NCBI RefSeq assembly: GCF_008634025.1
Contig: NZ_PDCM01000001.1
Location: 1,110,501 to 1,174,500, forward strand
DNA from: Streptomyces albofaciens JCM 4342
Lineage (GTDB): Bacteria; Actinomycetota; Actinomycetes; Streptomycetales; Streptomycetaceae
Reading direction: 5' to 3'
Length of the DNA: 64,000 nucleotides
How positions within the stretch are numbered: the stretch's first letter is position 1; each line of letters begins with the position of its first letter. A program made the translations under genes and the position numbers. A model generated the notes under the pieces. It had not been told where the DNA came from, did not search any database, and was given only the letters and a program-made list of their open reading frames with translations. This document shows, piece by piece, positions 49,380 to 57,627 of this stretch.

Positions 49380-50563
49380 GGGCCGGGAGCGGGCGCCGTA
49401 CGGTACGGGCCCATCGCCACCGCCCCGCCGCCGTCACGAGCGCCCTGGCCACCCTCGTACTCCTGCTGTCCCTACAGGCCGCGCTCCCGGCCTCCGCGGC
49501 TCCTCCCACATCCGCCGCCCCCGCCCCCACCCTCCACCTCTCCGCCCGGCAAGCGGGCAAAGGCGGCACCCTCACCGTCACCGGCCGCGGCTGGCGTCCC
49601 AAGGCGCTGCTCACCCTGCTCATCTGCGGGCAGAACATGATCGGCGGCACCAACGCCTGTGCCAACGGTGACGGCCGGGCCGTGACCACCGGGCCGGACG
49701 GGGCGTTCCGCAAGGACATCCCGGTCGCCGAGCCGCCCAAGCCCTGCCCGTGCGTCGTGCACGCCGCCACGGTGACCGGCGCTCCCGCCACCGCCGACGC
49801 CCCGTTCACGGTGGCCGGGCATCCGGTGGCGCCGCTGCCGCGGGAGGACGCCGGCGGGCGGCTGAGCGTACTGGCGCCGCCGCGCCTGGAGGGCTCCAGC
49901 GGACTGCTGACCTGGTTCGGCGCGCCGCCGCGGCGCCGGCTGGTGATCACCGTGGGCAACCTCGGGTCCGCCCCGGCCAAGGACCCGGTCTTCGAGGTGG
50001 GCACCTCGCACGGGGTCTACGCGCCGCAGTGGGAGGAGCGGCAGTGGCAGGGCACCGTGCCCGCCGGGCGCAGGCAGCGGATCGAGCTGCCGGTGGAGCT
50101 GCCCGCCGGGGCACACGGCGACTACCTGGTCTCGCTCAAGTACGGCGGCAAGGTGCTCGCCGAGCAGCCGTGGGGCGTCGGGCGGCCGTGGGGCGTGACG
50201 CTGTTCTGGATCCTGCTGTGCGTCGTCGTGCCGGCCGCGGTTTTCCGTATCGGGATGGTGGTCGTCGACCGCGTGCGCCCGCGCGTAGGTGCCGCCCGTA
50301 CGCCGGGGAGAGCCGCCCGCGCCCCGAGGAGGTCCGTCCGTACGCGGAAGAGGCCCCTCCACGCGGCGAGGAGCACCCTGCGTACACCGGGGAGCGCCCT
50401 CCGTGAACCGTTGCGGATGCGAAGGCGCGCCCCCGAACCCGACGCCGCGCAGCCGCCCCCGGCGGACCCCGCCGCCACCCTGCCGTGGTTCACCCCGGAC
50501 ACCGCACCGTCCGCCACCACGTCCGATCCGACCGACCCCCCGAGAGCGAAAGGTTCCACGTGA
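49376..50563 (+). CDS. membrane-anchored extracellular protein with neocarzinostatin-like N-terminal domain
   Basis: The protein has 395 residues and overlaps both neighbours by a few bases. A signal peptide ends near residue 40 (PASAAP). The first beta domain (about 48-145) has LHLSARQAGKGGTLTVTGRG, LLICGQNMIGGTNACANGDG and a Cys-Pro-Cys near 126, a pattern reminiscent of neocarzinostatin-type Ig folds; similarity is loose. A second Ig-like domain follows (about 170-270). A membrane helix TLFWILLCVVVPAAVFRIGM (about 278-297) leads to a basic cytoplasmic tail of about 100 residues. The function is unknown; it is probably part of the same surface assembly. Confidence 0.75.
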   Translation: MRAGSGRRTVRAHRHRPAAVTSALATLVLLLSLQAALPASAAPPTSAAPAPTLHLSARQAGKGGTLTVTGRGWRPKALLTLLICGQNMIGGTNACANGDGRAVTTGPDGAFRKDIPVAEPPKPCPCVVHAATVTGAPATADAPFTVAGHPVAPLPREDAGGRLSVLAPPRLEGSSGLLTWFGAPPRRRLVITVGNLGSAPAKDPVFEVGTSHGVYAPQWEERQWQGTVPAGRRQRIELPVELPAGAHGDYLVSLKYGGKVLAEQPWGVGRPWGVTLFWILLCVVVPAAVFRIGMVVVDRVRPRVGAARTPGRAARAPRRSVRTRKRPLHAARSTLRTPGSALREPLRMRRRAPEPDAAQPPPADPAATLPWFTPDTAPSATTSDPTDPPRAKGST

Positions 50564-51969
50564 TGAGGCAACGCAGGAGAGCGAGCGCGGGCGGGGTCGC
50601 CCTGCTGCTCGCCGGTGCGGGAATCCTGGCGGCAGCGGGCCCGGCCGGGGCCGCGGAGACGGCGTACCGGACCGAGTGCGTACCGCCGCCGATCTCGGGC
50701 CTGCCCGCGGTCCAGGGCACCACCAGGGCGGCGGTGACCGCGCCCGCGACGGCCCGGGTCGGCGACGAGGTGGAGATCGTGTGGCGCACGGTCGAGGCCG
50801 CGTCCAAGAACCCCGACGTGCTCGACCTGGAGAAGGACACCGTGCGCCCCACCGGAACGATCAAGGTCGGTGGCGCGCAGAGCGGCGAGCTGAAGGTGCA
50901 GGGGCCGCGGCGGAACCCGCCGATCCCCAAGAACAGCCCGATGAAGCTCCCGGACATGAAGGGCACCCTGAAGCTGGAGAAGCCCGGCGAGGTCACGCTC
51001 GCGCCCGGCGCGTACACGATCAACGTCAGCAAGCCGATCTCCACGGACACCAAGTGCGCCCCCAAGGAGGAGGTGCGGCCCGCCGCCACGATCAAGGTGA
51101 CCGGCGGCGGGGGCGGCCCGGGCGGCACGAGCGGTGGTGGCGCCAGCGGTGGCGGCACGACCGGTGGTGGTACGGGCGGTGGCTCCACGGCGAGCGGCGG
51201 CACGACGGGCGGCAGCGATACGGGCGGCGGCACCGGCGGCTCCACGGCGGGCGGCAGCACCACCGGCTCCTCCGGAGGCTCCTCGGGCGGCGGCGATGCC
51301 GACGGCACGTCCTACGAAGGCAAGGTCGTCCAGGTGCCGTACGCATGCAAGACCCCCATCGGCGACAAGAAGGCCACCTCGCCGGTGCAGATCAACGCCG
51401 TCAAGAAGGGCGGCGGCTACGGCCTGACGGTGAAGTTCGCCAAGTCGGTCATGCAGAGCCCCGCGGACATCCCCGCGGGCGCCGTGCGGCCGTCCATGGA
51501 CGTCCGGGTCGGCGGGGCCGACAAGGGCACGGTCACGGCGGAGGGCCCGGCGAACAAGGAGCCCGTCAAGTCCGGGCAGCCGATCGAGATCCCCGACCTG
51601 AAGGGCACCTACACACCGGGCGCGACCGGCAAGGCGACGCTGACGCCGGGCGTCCTGACCGTACGGGCCCTGGGGACGACCACGACGTGCACCCCGGAGA
51701 AGGACCCGGGCGTCTCCCTGGCCCTGGACACCACCGCCCAGCAGGGCGGCACCGGCGGCACCACGGCGGGCGGCACCGGTACCGCCGGAGGCACCACCGC
51801 GGGCAGCGCGGCGGGCCCGGCGAGCGCGGGCGGCACCTCCGGCGGTCTGGCGGAGACCGGCGCCGACGACCACGGCACCCTCCGCGCCCTGGCTCTCGTC
51901 GCGGGCACGGTGGTCCTGCTGGGCGGCGCCGTCCTCACCCTCACTCCGTGGCGGCGCCTGGGACGGTGA
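50563..51969 (+). CDS. sortase-anchored surface protein with LAETG signal and two repeated domains
   Basis: The protein has 468 residues. Signal peptide 1-30 (AGPAGA-AET). The first domain (about 32-180) includes VGGAQSGELKVQG and PIPKNSPMKLPDMKGTLKLE. A Gly/Thr/Ser linker (about 183-245) follows. The second domain (about 250-390) includes YACKTPIGDKKATSPVQI, IPDLKGTYTPGATGKATL and ALGTTTTCTP. It closely matches the single domain of the protein encoded at 47442, and the first domain is a diverged copy. The C-terminus is LAETG, a hydrophobic helix and RRLGR, the form preferred by class E sortases of streptomycetes. No sortase gene is in the window. Confidence 0.85.
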   Translation: MRQRRRASAGGVALLLAGAGILAAAGPAGAAETAYRTECVPPPISGLPAVQGTTRAAVTAPATARVGDEVEIVWRTVEAASKNPDVLDLEKDTVRPTGTIKVGGAQSGELKVQGPRRNPPIPKNSPMKLPDMKGTLKLEKPGEVTLAPGAYTINVSKPISTDTKCAPKEEVRPAATIKVTGGGGGPGGTSGGGASGGGTTGGGTGGGSTASGGTTGGSDTGGGTGGSTAGGSTTGSSGGSSGGGDADGTSYEGKVVQVPYACKTPIGDKKATSPVQINAVKKGGGYGLTVKFAKSVMQSPADIPAGAVRPSMDVRVGGADKGTVTAEGPANKEPVKSGQPIEIPDLKGTYTPGATGKATLTPGVLTVRALGTTTTCTPEKDPGVSLALDTTAQQGGTGGTTAGGTGTAGGTTAGSAAGPASAGGTSGGLAETGADDHGTLRALALVAGTVVLLGGAVLTLTPWRRLGR

Positions 51970-51975
51970 CCGTCG

Positions 51976-52081
51976 CGTACGGCGCGGACCCGTACGGCGG
52001 GAATCCGTACGGCGGGAACCCGTACGGCGAGCCTCCCGTACGGAGGGAACCCGTTACGGCGAGCCCCCGTACCGCGAGACC
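51976..52081. repeat. 15-base tandem repeats, possible remnant of an NPYGG-coding gene
   Basis: About six units of CGTACGGCGGGAAYC-type sequence. In one plus-strand frame they read DPYGGNPYGGNPYGEP, the kind of repeat found at the ends of some Streptomyces membrane proteins, but there is no start or domain attached. Confidence 0.7.
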
Positions 52082-52096
52082 GCCGAACGCCCAAGA

Positions 52097-52124
52097 GCCC
52101 CGGCGCGGAATCCGCAGCCGGGGC
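52097..52124. terminator. hairpin between the surface operon and the peptide transporter
   Basis: GCCCCGGC and GCGG pair with CCGC and GCCGGGGC around an AAT loop, with one bulged A. It lies between convergent genes. Confidence 0.8.
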
Positions 52125-52163
52125 CCTCGGGAGTGCGAGGAGGCGGTGAGCCGGGCGTGCGCC

Positions 52164-53690
52164 CTAGTTCACGTCGTTCATCTGACCGTTGATCCGCTTG
52201 CGGTTCAGGTAGATGATCACGCCGGCCAGGGTGGCCAGCACCGCTTCACCCACCAGCACGCCCACACCGGAGAGGTCGGCACCGGCCTGCCCCAGCAGGT
52301 TGACGACGCTGTCGCCGGCGGTGTTGGCGAGGAACCAGACACCCATCATCTGGCTGGCGTACTTCGGCGGGGCCAGCTTCGTGGTCACCGACAGGCCGAC
52401 CGGGGAGACGCACAGCTCACCGATGGTCTGCATGCAGTAGATGCCGATCAGCCACAGCGGCGTGACCTTCGTGCCGTCCGAGGAGAAGGTGATCGGGAGC
52501 AGGAAGATGAAGTACGAGGCACCGATCATCACCATGCCCATGGTGAACTTCGCGGTGGTCTTCGGCTCCTTGCCGCGGTTGGCCAGCGCCAGCCACACCG
52601 AGGCGAAGACCGGGGCCAGGGCCAGTACCCAGATCGGGTTGACCGACTGCAGCCACGACGAGGGGAAGCTCATCCCGAAGATCGTGTCCGCGGTGTTCTT
52701 CTCGGCGAAGACGTTCAGCGTCGAACCGGCCTGGTCGAAGATCATCCAGAACGCGGCGGCCGCGACGAAGAACCAGACGTAGCTGCTGACCTTGCTCTGC
52801 TCGTCGGCCGAGAGGTCCTTGTCCCGCTTGATGCGGAACAGCACCACGACCGGCACGAGGATGCCGATGACGCCGAGCGGGATCAGCAGCCACTTCTCGT
52901 TGAAGTTGCCGGAGAACCCGATGACGGCGTAGAAGACCGCGGCGAGGGCGGCCCAGAACAGGCCCTTGCGCAGCCAGCCGTTGCGCTCCGCGACCGACAG
53001 CGGGGTCGGGACCTGGCTGCTCTTCGGGTCCAGGTGCTTGGTGCCGAGCAGGAACTGGACCAGGCCCAGCGCCATGCCGACCGCCGCGATACCGAAGCCC
53101 AGGTGCCAGTTGACGCTCTGGCCGATACCACCGATGACCAGCGGGGCGGCCGTGGACCCGATGTTGATGCTCATGTAGAAGACGGTGAAACCACCGTCCC
53201 GGCGCTTGTCCTGCGGGCCGTTGTAGAGGTGGCCCACCATCGTGGAGATGTTGGACTTCAGCAGGCCCGAGCCCAGCGCGACCATCGCCAGGCCGACGAA
53301 GAACGTCTGGCCGGGGATCGCGAGCACGATGTGACCGGCGATGACCACGGAGGCACCGACGATCACCGTCTTGCGGGGGCCCCAGACGCGGTCGCCGAAC
53401 CAGCCGCCGGGCATGGCGAGCAGGTAGACCATCGCCATGTAGACGGCGTAGATCGACAGGGCACTGGTCTGGGGTATGCCCAGACCGCCGCCCTGGGCGC
53501 CGTCCTTGGCATCGGGACCGCCCGAGATCAGATACAGGACGAGCAGCGCCCGCATCCCGTAGAAGCTGAACCGCTCCCACATCTCGGTCATGAAGAGGGT
53601 GGCCAGTCCGCGGGGGTGGCCGAAGAAGGTTTTGCCGTCGCTGGCAGGGTTCCCCTGCGCGGCGGCGTCCTTCGTCAGGCTGGACGCCAT
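52164..53690 (-). CDS. POT-family proton-dependent oligopeptide transporter
   Basis: The 508-residue protein starts MASSLTKDAAAQG; AGGAAG precedes the start. It has about fourteen membrane helices. POT signatures are visible: LFMTEMWERFSFYGMRALLV (E-x-x-E-R-F-x-x-Y-type motif in helix 1), DRVWGPRKTVIVGASVVI after helix 2, and FTVFYMSINIGSTAAPLVIG in helix 5. The mid-protein QAGSTLNVFAEKNT and the late SPVGLSVTTKLAPPKYASQM are also typical. It imports di- and tripeptides driven by protons. It is divergent from the two-component system across 547 bases. Confidence 0.94.
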   Translation of the reverse strand: MASSLTKDAAAQGNPASDGKTFFGHPRGLATLFMTEMWERFSFYGMRALLVLYLISGGPDAKDGAQGGGLGIPQTSALSIYAVYMAMVYLLAMPGGWFGDRVWGPRKTVIVGASVVIAGHIVLAIPGQTFFVGLAMVALGSGLLKSNISTMVGHLYNGPQDKRRDGGFTVFYMSINIGSTAAPLVIGGIGQSVNWHLGFGIAAVGMALGLVQFLLGTKHLDPKSSQVPTPLSVAERNGWLRKGLFWAALAAVFYAVIGFSGNFNEKWLLIPLGVIGILVPVVVLFRIKRDKDLSADEQSKVSSYVWFFVAAAAFWMIFDQAGSTLNVFAEKNTADTIFGMSFPSSWLQSVNPIWVLALAPVFASVWLALANRGKEPKTTAKFTMGMVMIGASYFIFLLPITFSSDGTKVTPLWLIGIYCMQTIGELCVSPVGLSVTTKLAPPKYASQMMGVWFLANTAGDSVVNLLGQAGADLSGVGVLVGEAVLATLAGVIIYLNRKRINGQMNDVN

Positions 53691-54237
53691 GGGTTCTTCC
53701 TAGGTGTGCTCGGGACGCGTGGGGGAGCCCGCAGCGCGCCCGGGTCGGGCTGACCGGCACCGGCGTCACCTTGCCCGCCCCCTACGTCCCGGGGGCCGAC
53801 GCCACTGGAAGAGGAATCGGCGGAGCAGTCGTGACGCCGGGATCCACGCCCCCGTGCTGCTTGCGCGGTGGACCCGGTCGACAGGTCATTCACTGTGTAG
53901 CAGGACCGGTGGTTCCGGCCCCGCACACAACAGGGACCGATGACGTCTCTTGAGAGTCACTGGTCCCGAGGCTGTGCTGCGGACGTTGGGACACCATACG
54001 TCCAGCAGCCGCGCCAGTGGGGCGAGTGAGACAACGGTCACATGTGCAACCGGGAACCGCGAAGGGGGTTGCGGATGCGGTGCGCGGTGTGTGCCTCAAG
54101 ATCACCCGTCGGCCCCGGCATGCCGCGGTCCCGCCCGGGAGCGGTCGCCGGCGCGCCACCTGGAGGTCGTTTTCCGGCCACCCGCGGGCGCACCGGGTCC
54201 CGCCCGAGGAGGTAAGACATCGGACTACCATCGGCCC
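53691..54237. other. long divergent intergenic region
   Basis: These 547 bases separate the peptide transporter from the OmpR-type regulator. No gene is supported. A long imperfect inverted repeat lies at 53933-53967. The right end carries a GAGGAGG sequence 20 bases before the ATG at 54238 and a TACCAT box seven bases before it. Confidence 0.5.
53933..53967. promoter_or_regulatory. imperfect inverted repeat, possible operator
   Basis: GGGACC, TGAC and TCTC pair in order with GAGA, GTCA and GGTCCC around a central TT. The site sits about 240 bases before the transporter start and 270 before the regulator start. Confidence 0.45.
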
Positions 54238-54918
54238 ATGACCCGTGTACTGCTCGCCGAGGATGACGCGTCCATCTCGGAGCCGCTCGCCCGCGCCCTG
54301 CGCCGCGAGGGTTACGAAGTCGAGGTGCGCGAGGACGGCCCCACGGCGCTAGACGCCGGTCTGCAGGGCAACATCGACCTGGTCGTCCTCGACCTGGGTC
54401 TGCCCGGCATGGACGGCCTGGAGGTGGCCCGCCGGCTCCGTAACGAAGGCCACTCCTTCCCCATCCTCGTGCTCACCGCCCGCGCCGACGAGGTCGACAC
54501 CGTCGTCGGCCTGGACGCCGGTGCCGACGACTACGTCACCAAGCCCTTCCGGCTCGCCGAACTGCTCGCCCGCGTCCGGGCCCTGCTGCGCCGCGGCTCG
54601 TCCGCCGAGCCGCAGCAGCCGCCCGCGACCCACGGCGTGCGCATCGACGTCGAGTCGCACCGCGCCTGGATGGGCGACGAGGAACTCCAGCTCACGGCGA
54701 AGGAATTCGACCTGCTGCGGGTGCTGGTGCGGGACGCGGGCCGGGTGGTCACCCGCGACCAGCTGATGCGCGAGGTCTGGGACACCACGTGGTGGTCGTC
54801 CACGAAGACGCTGGACATGCACATCTCCTGGCTGCGCAAGAAGCTCGGCGACGACGCGGCCAACCCGCGCTACATCGCCACCGTCCGCGGCGTCGGCTTC
54901 CGCTTCGAGAAGAGCTGA
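54238..54918 (+). CDS. OmpR/PhoB-family response regulator
   Basis: The protein has 226 residues. Its receiver domain (1-115) has Glu8-Asp9-Asp10, the phospho-acceptor Asp52 in VVLDLGLPGMDG, Thr in LVLTARAD and Lys in YVTKPFRLAELLARVR. The winged-helix DNA-binding domain (130-226) contains LTAKEFDLLRVLVRDAGRVV and SWLRKKLGDDAANPRYIATV. The start may be leaderless: TACCAT lies seven bases upstream, while the nearest Shine-Dalgarno is too far. The cognate kinase follows 58 bases downstream. The stimulus is unknown. Confidence 0.93.
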   Translation: MTRVLLAEDDASISEPLARALRREGYEVEVREDGPTALDAGLQGNIDLVVLDLGLPGMDGLEVARRLRNEGHSFPILVLTARADEVDTVVGLDAGADDYVTKPFRLAELLARVRALLRRGSSAEPQQPPATHGVRIDVESHRAWMGDEELQLTAKEFDLLRVLVRDAGRVVTRDQLMREVWDTTWWSSTKTLDMHISWLRKKLGDDAANPRYIATVRGVGFRFEKS

Positions 54919-54976
54919 GCGCCCGCCGCCGGGCGGGAAGAGTAGAAGAACGAACGCATCCCGCCCGGAGGACACC

Positions 54977-56227
54977 GTGCGCCGCCGTCTGATCAACTCC
55001 ACCCTCGCCGTGGTGCTCGTCGTGATCGCCGTCTTCGGCGTGTCACTGGTCATCGTGGAGACCCGCACCATCCAGTCGGGGGCGCAGGAGAGCGTCGCCT
55101 CCGAGGCCGTACGGCTCGTCGGCATCGTCGAGAGCCGGCTGGGCAGCGGCGAGAAGCTGACGCCCGAGATCCTCTCGGAGCAGATCACCGCGAAGCGGTA
55201 CGCCGAGATCGAGGTGCCCGGCCGGCCGCGCATCGAGATCGGCTCCCGGCCGGCCGGCGACGTCATCGAGTCCACCCAGCACGGCGACCGCGGCGAGACG
55301 GTCACCGTCCAGGAGCCGCGCTCCACGGTCAGCGCCGAGATCGGCCGTACGCTGCTGGTCATCCTGGCCGTCGCGATCCTGGCGATCCTGGCCGCCGTGG
55401 TGCTCGCCGTCCGCCAGGCCCGCCGGCTGACCGCGCCGCTGACCGACCTCGCGGAGACCGCCGAGCGGCTCGGCTCCGGCGACCCGCGCCCGCGCCACCG
55501 CCGCTACGGCGTGCAGGAGCTGGACCGGGTCGCGGACGTGCTGGACGCCAGCGCCGAGCGGATCGCGCGGATGCTCACCGCCGAGCGCCGGCTCGCCGCC
55601 GACGCCTCCCACCAGCTGCGGACGCCGCTGACCGCGCTGTCCATGCGACTGGAGGAGATCACCGTCACCGACGACCCGGACACGGTGAAGGAGGAGGCCA
55701 CCATCGCGCTGGGCCAGGTCGAGCGGCTGACCGACGTGGTCCAGCGGCTGCTGACCAACTCCCGCGACCCGCGCTCCGGCTCCGCCGTCGCCTTCGACCT
55801 CGACGAGGTCGTCAAGCAGCAGGTCGAGGAGTGGCGCCCGGCCTACCGCAGCGCCGGCCGGGCCATCGTGCGCTCCGGCAAGAAGGGGCTGCGCGCGGTC
55901 GGTACGCCCGGCGCGGTGGCCCAGGTGCTCGCCACGTTGATCGAGAACTCGCTGATGCACGGGGACGGGACGGTGGCGCTGCGCACCCGCGTCACCGGCA
56001 ACCAGGCGGTCGTGGAGGTCACCGACGCCGGCCGGGGCGTACCGCCCGACCTCGGCTCCCGGGTGTTCGAGCGCACGGTCAGCGGCCGGAATTCGACGGG
56101 GCTGGGGCTGGCCGTGGCCCGGGACCTGGCGGAGGCGGACGGCGGGCGGCTGGAACTGCTCCAGCAGCATCCGCCGGTGTTCGCCCTGTTCCTGGCCCGC
56201 GAGGCGGAGTCGTCGGCGGGGGAGTGA
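54977..56227 (+). CDS. sensor histidine kinase
   Basis: The protein has 416 residues; the GTG follows GGAGG. It has a membrane helix 1 (about 8-27), an extracytoplasmic loop (28-122), helix 2 (about 123-145), HAMP (146-200), and a HisKA domain with the phospho-acceptor His212 in ADASHQLRTPLTALSM. The HATPase shows the N box LIENSLMHGDG (Asn324), DAGRGVPPDLGSRVFERTV and GLGLAVARDLAEADGG. It should phosphorylate the OmpR-type regulator encoded just upstream. The sensor loop is about 95 residues and shows no recognised ligand domain. Confidence 0.93.
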   Translation: MRRRLINSTLAVVLVVIAVFGVSLVIVETRTIQSGAQESVASEAVRLVGIVESRLGSGEKLTPEILSEQITAKRYAEIEVPGRPRIEIGSRPAGDVIESTQHGDRGETVTVQEPRSTVSAEIGRTLLVILAVAILAILAAVVLAVRQARRLTAPLTDLAETAERLGSGDPRPRHRRYGVQELDRVADVLDASAERIARMLTAERRLAADASHQLRTPLTALSMRLEEITVTDDPDTVKEEATIALGQVERLTDVVQRLLTNSRDPRSGSAVAFDLDEVVKQQVEEWRPAYRSAGRAIVRSGKKGLRAVGTPGAVAQVLATLIENSLMHGDGTVALRTRVTGNQAVVEVTDAGRGVPPDLGSRVFERTVSGRNSTGLGLAVARDLAEADGGRLELLQQHPPVFALFLAREAESSAGE

Positions 56228-56246
56228 GCATCGGGCGGGCGTCTGC

Positions 56247-56348
56247 GTGGCAAGCCTGGCTCCGTGGCGGGCCTGGCTCTGTAGTGGGACCGGTTCCGTA
56301 GTGGGACCGGCTCCGTAACGGGACCGGCCCCGTGGCAGGACCGGCTCC
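56247..56348. repeat. six tandem 17-base units between the kinase and gtrA-like genes
   Basis: Units begin at 56247, 56264, 56281, 56298, 56315 and 56332 and follow the pattern GTAGTGGGACCGGCTCC. The units are contiguous with no spacers and contain no reading frame of note. Confidence 0.9.
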
Positions 56349-56357
56349 CTGACGGGG

Positions 56358-56900
56358 CTACTCGCGCGGGCGCTCCGCGGCCGCCGCGCTCGCCGCCCGC
56401 CGTTCCCGCGCGCCCTCGGCCTCGGCCTCGGCCAGGAAGGACTCCGCCGTCGCCACGGCCTTGCGCGCGGGCAGCGCCCGGAACACCCAGGTGCGGTACG
56501 ACCAGAAGCGGAAGAGCGTGGCCAGGCCGATGCCGAGGAACTTGAAGACGTTGCTCTGGAGCGAGGAGTCCCAGCCGAACCCGTACGTCGCCACGTACAG
56601 GACGCCGTTCTCGATGACCAGGCCGATGACGCTGAACAGCAGGAAGAGCGTCAGCTCCTTGGTGCGGCCGCTCTTGTCCCGGTCCCGGTAGGTGAAGTAG
56701 CGGTAGCCGAGGTAGTTCGTGCCGGTGGCCACCACGGTGGCGACGATGCTGGCCCGGACGACGGGCAGCTCGGTCAGGTGCCGTACGAGGTTGAACACCA
56801 CGAAGTTGACGAGGACCCCCGCGCCCCCGACGGCGCCGAACTTCATGAGTTCGCGGGCCAGTGCGTCCAGTCGGGCCCGCAGTGCGCTCCGTTCACTCAT
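56358..56900 (-). CDS. GtrA-family membrane protein
   Basis: The protein has 180 residues with four membrane helices, starting near LMKFGAVGGAGVLVNFVVFN, a typical GtrA opening. Then TVVATGTNYLGYRYFTYRDR (the N-F-x-x-x-R-x-x-x-F-like motif after helix 2) and FRFWSYRTWVFR near the end match the family. GtrA proteins are thought to flip polyprenyl-linked sugars for wall polysaccharide or teichoic acid glycosylation. A tail of about 35 residues rich in Ala, Glu and Arg follows. A UDP-glucose-dehydrogenase-type gene lies 4 kb away, but no glycosyltransferase is adjacent. Confidence 0.88.
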   Translation of the reverse strand: MSERSALRARLDALARELMKFGAVGGAGVLVNFVVFNLVRHLTELPVVRASIVATVVATGTNYLGYRYFTYRDRDKSGRTKELTLFLLFSVIGLVIENGVLYVATYGFGWDSSLQSNVFKFLGIGLATLFRFWSYRTWVFRALPARKAVATAESFLAEAEAEGARERRAASAAAAERPRE

Positions 56901-57037
56901 AGTGATCGTTCAGCTCCTGGTGGTGGGCGTTCGTGGGCGTCTGGGTGCGGTCGTCAACCTGCATCCTGTCCGCTCATGCTAACCAGGGGACCTGTGTGCC
57001 GCCTGCCACCCGTGACCGGAGGGGCGCCCGGGTCGTG

Positions 57038-57484
57038 TCAGTCCACGGTCACCCGGAACCGCCGCGTCCGGGCGTTCTCGTCCTGCTCGTCGGCCTGCGC
57101 GGTGCCGCAGCGGTAGCAGTACCTGAGAGTCACCTCGGTATGTCCGGCCCCGCGGGCCGTGAAATCGACGTAGCGGAAGCCGCCCGAGCCCGGGCCGGAC
57201 GGCTCGTCGGCGTCGTAGTGCCCGACGGCCCCTTGCAGTACGGCCGGGTCCGGCCGCGGTGCGGCGAGGACCCATCGGAAGCCGCTGGCCGGATTGTCCT
57301 TGAGGCGGATGGAGAAGCGGGTGCCGGAGGTGACCGAGATCTCCCGGTCGCCCTCGTCGAACACGACCGGTCCGGTCAGCTGGGTGACCACCGCGTAGAC
57401 GGCGGCGACCAGGGCCGCCACGGCGAAGGCGATCCCCGCGGTCCTGGTGCGCCTGGGTATGCCCCCGTCGTCCCCGTCGCCCAT
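57038..57484 (-). CDS. membrane-anchored chagasin-like (I42) domain protein
   Basis: The 148-residue protein is preceded by GGAGGGGGAGG. One membrane helix (about 16-35) anchors an extracellular domain. This domain shows the inhibitor-loop motifs of the I42/chagasin family: NPASGFRW (64-71), a glycine-rich GGFRYVDF segment (101-108) and RYCYRCGT near the end. Chagasins inhibit papain-type cysteine proteases; bacterial members are little studied. Two cysteines (C-Y-R-C) are unusual. The function in this organism is inferred only from motifs. Confidence 0.75.
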   Translation of the reverse strand: MGDGDDGGIPRRTRTAGIAFAVAALVAAVYAVVTQLTGPVVFDEGDREISVTSGTRFSIRLKDNPASGFRWVLAAPRPDPAVLQGAVGHYDADEPSGPGSGGFRYVDFTARGAGHTEVTLRYCYRCGTAQADEQDENARTRRFRVTVD

Positions 57485-57627
57485 GAGTCCTCCCCCTCCA
57501 CGGCGGCGGCGAGCCTACCGCCCGGGTGATCTCCGCACACGGCGAACGGCGAGGGTGGCGGACTTGCGTTCGTACGTTCATCCAAGGGGGCGGCGGAGGC
57601 TCATGGCCGTACGGATACCCTGGGGGC

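Noticed and set aside
56247..56348. CRISPR array
   Set aside because: The repeats are contiguous 17-base units with no spacers and no cas genes. The other tandem arrays in the window are also spacer-free.
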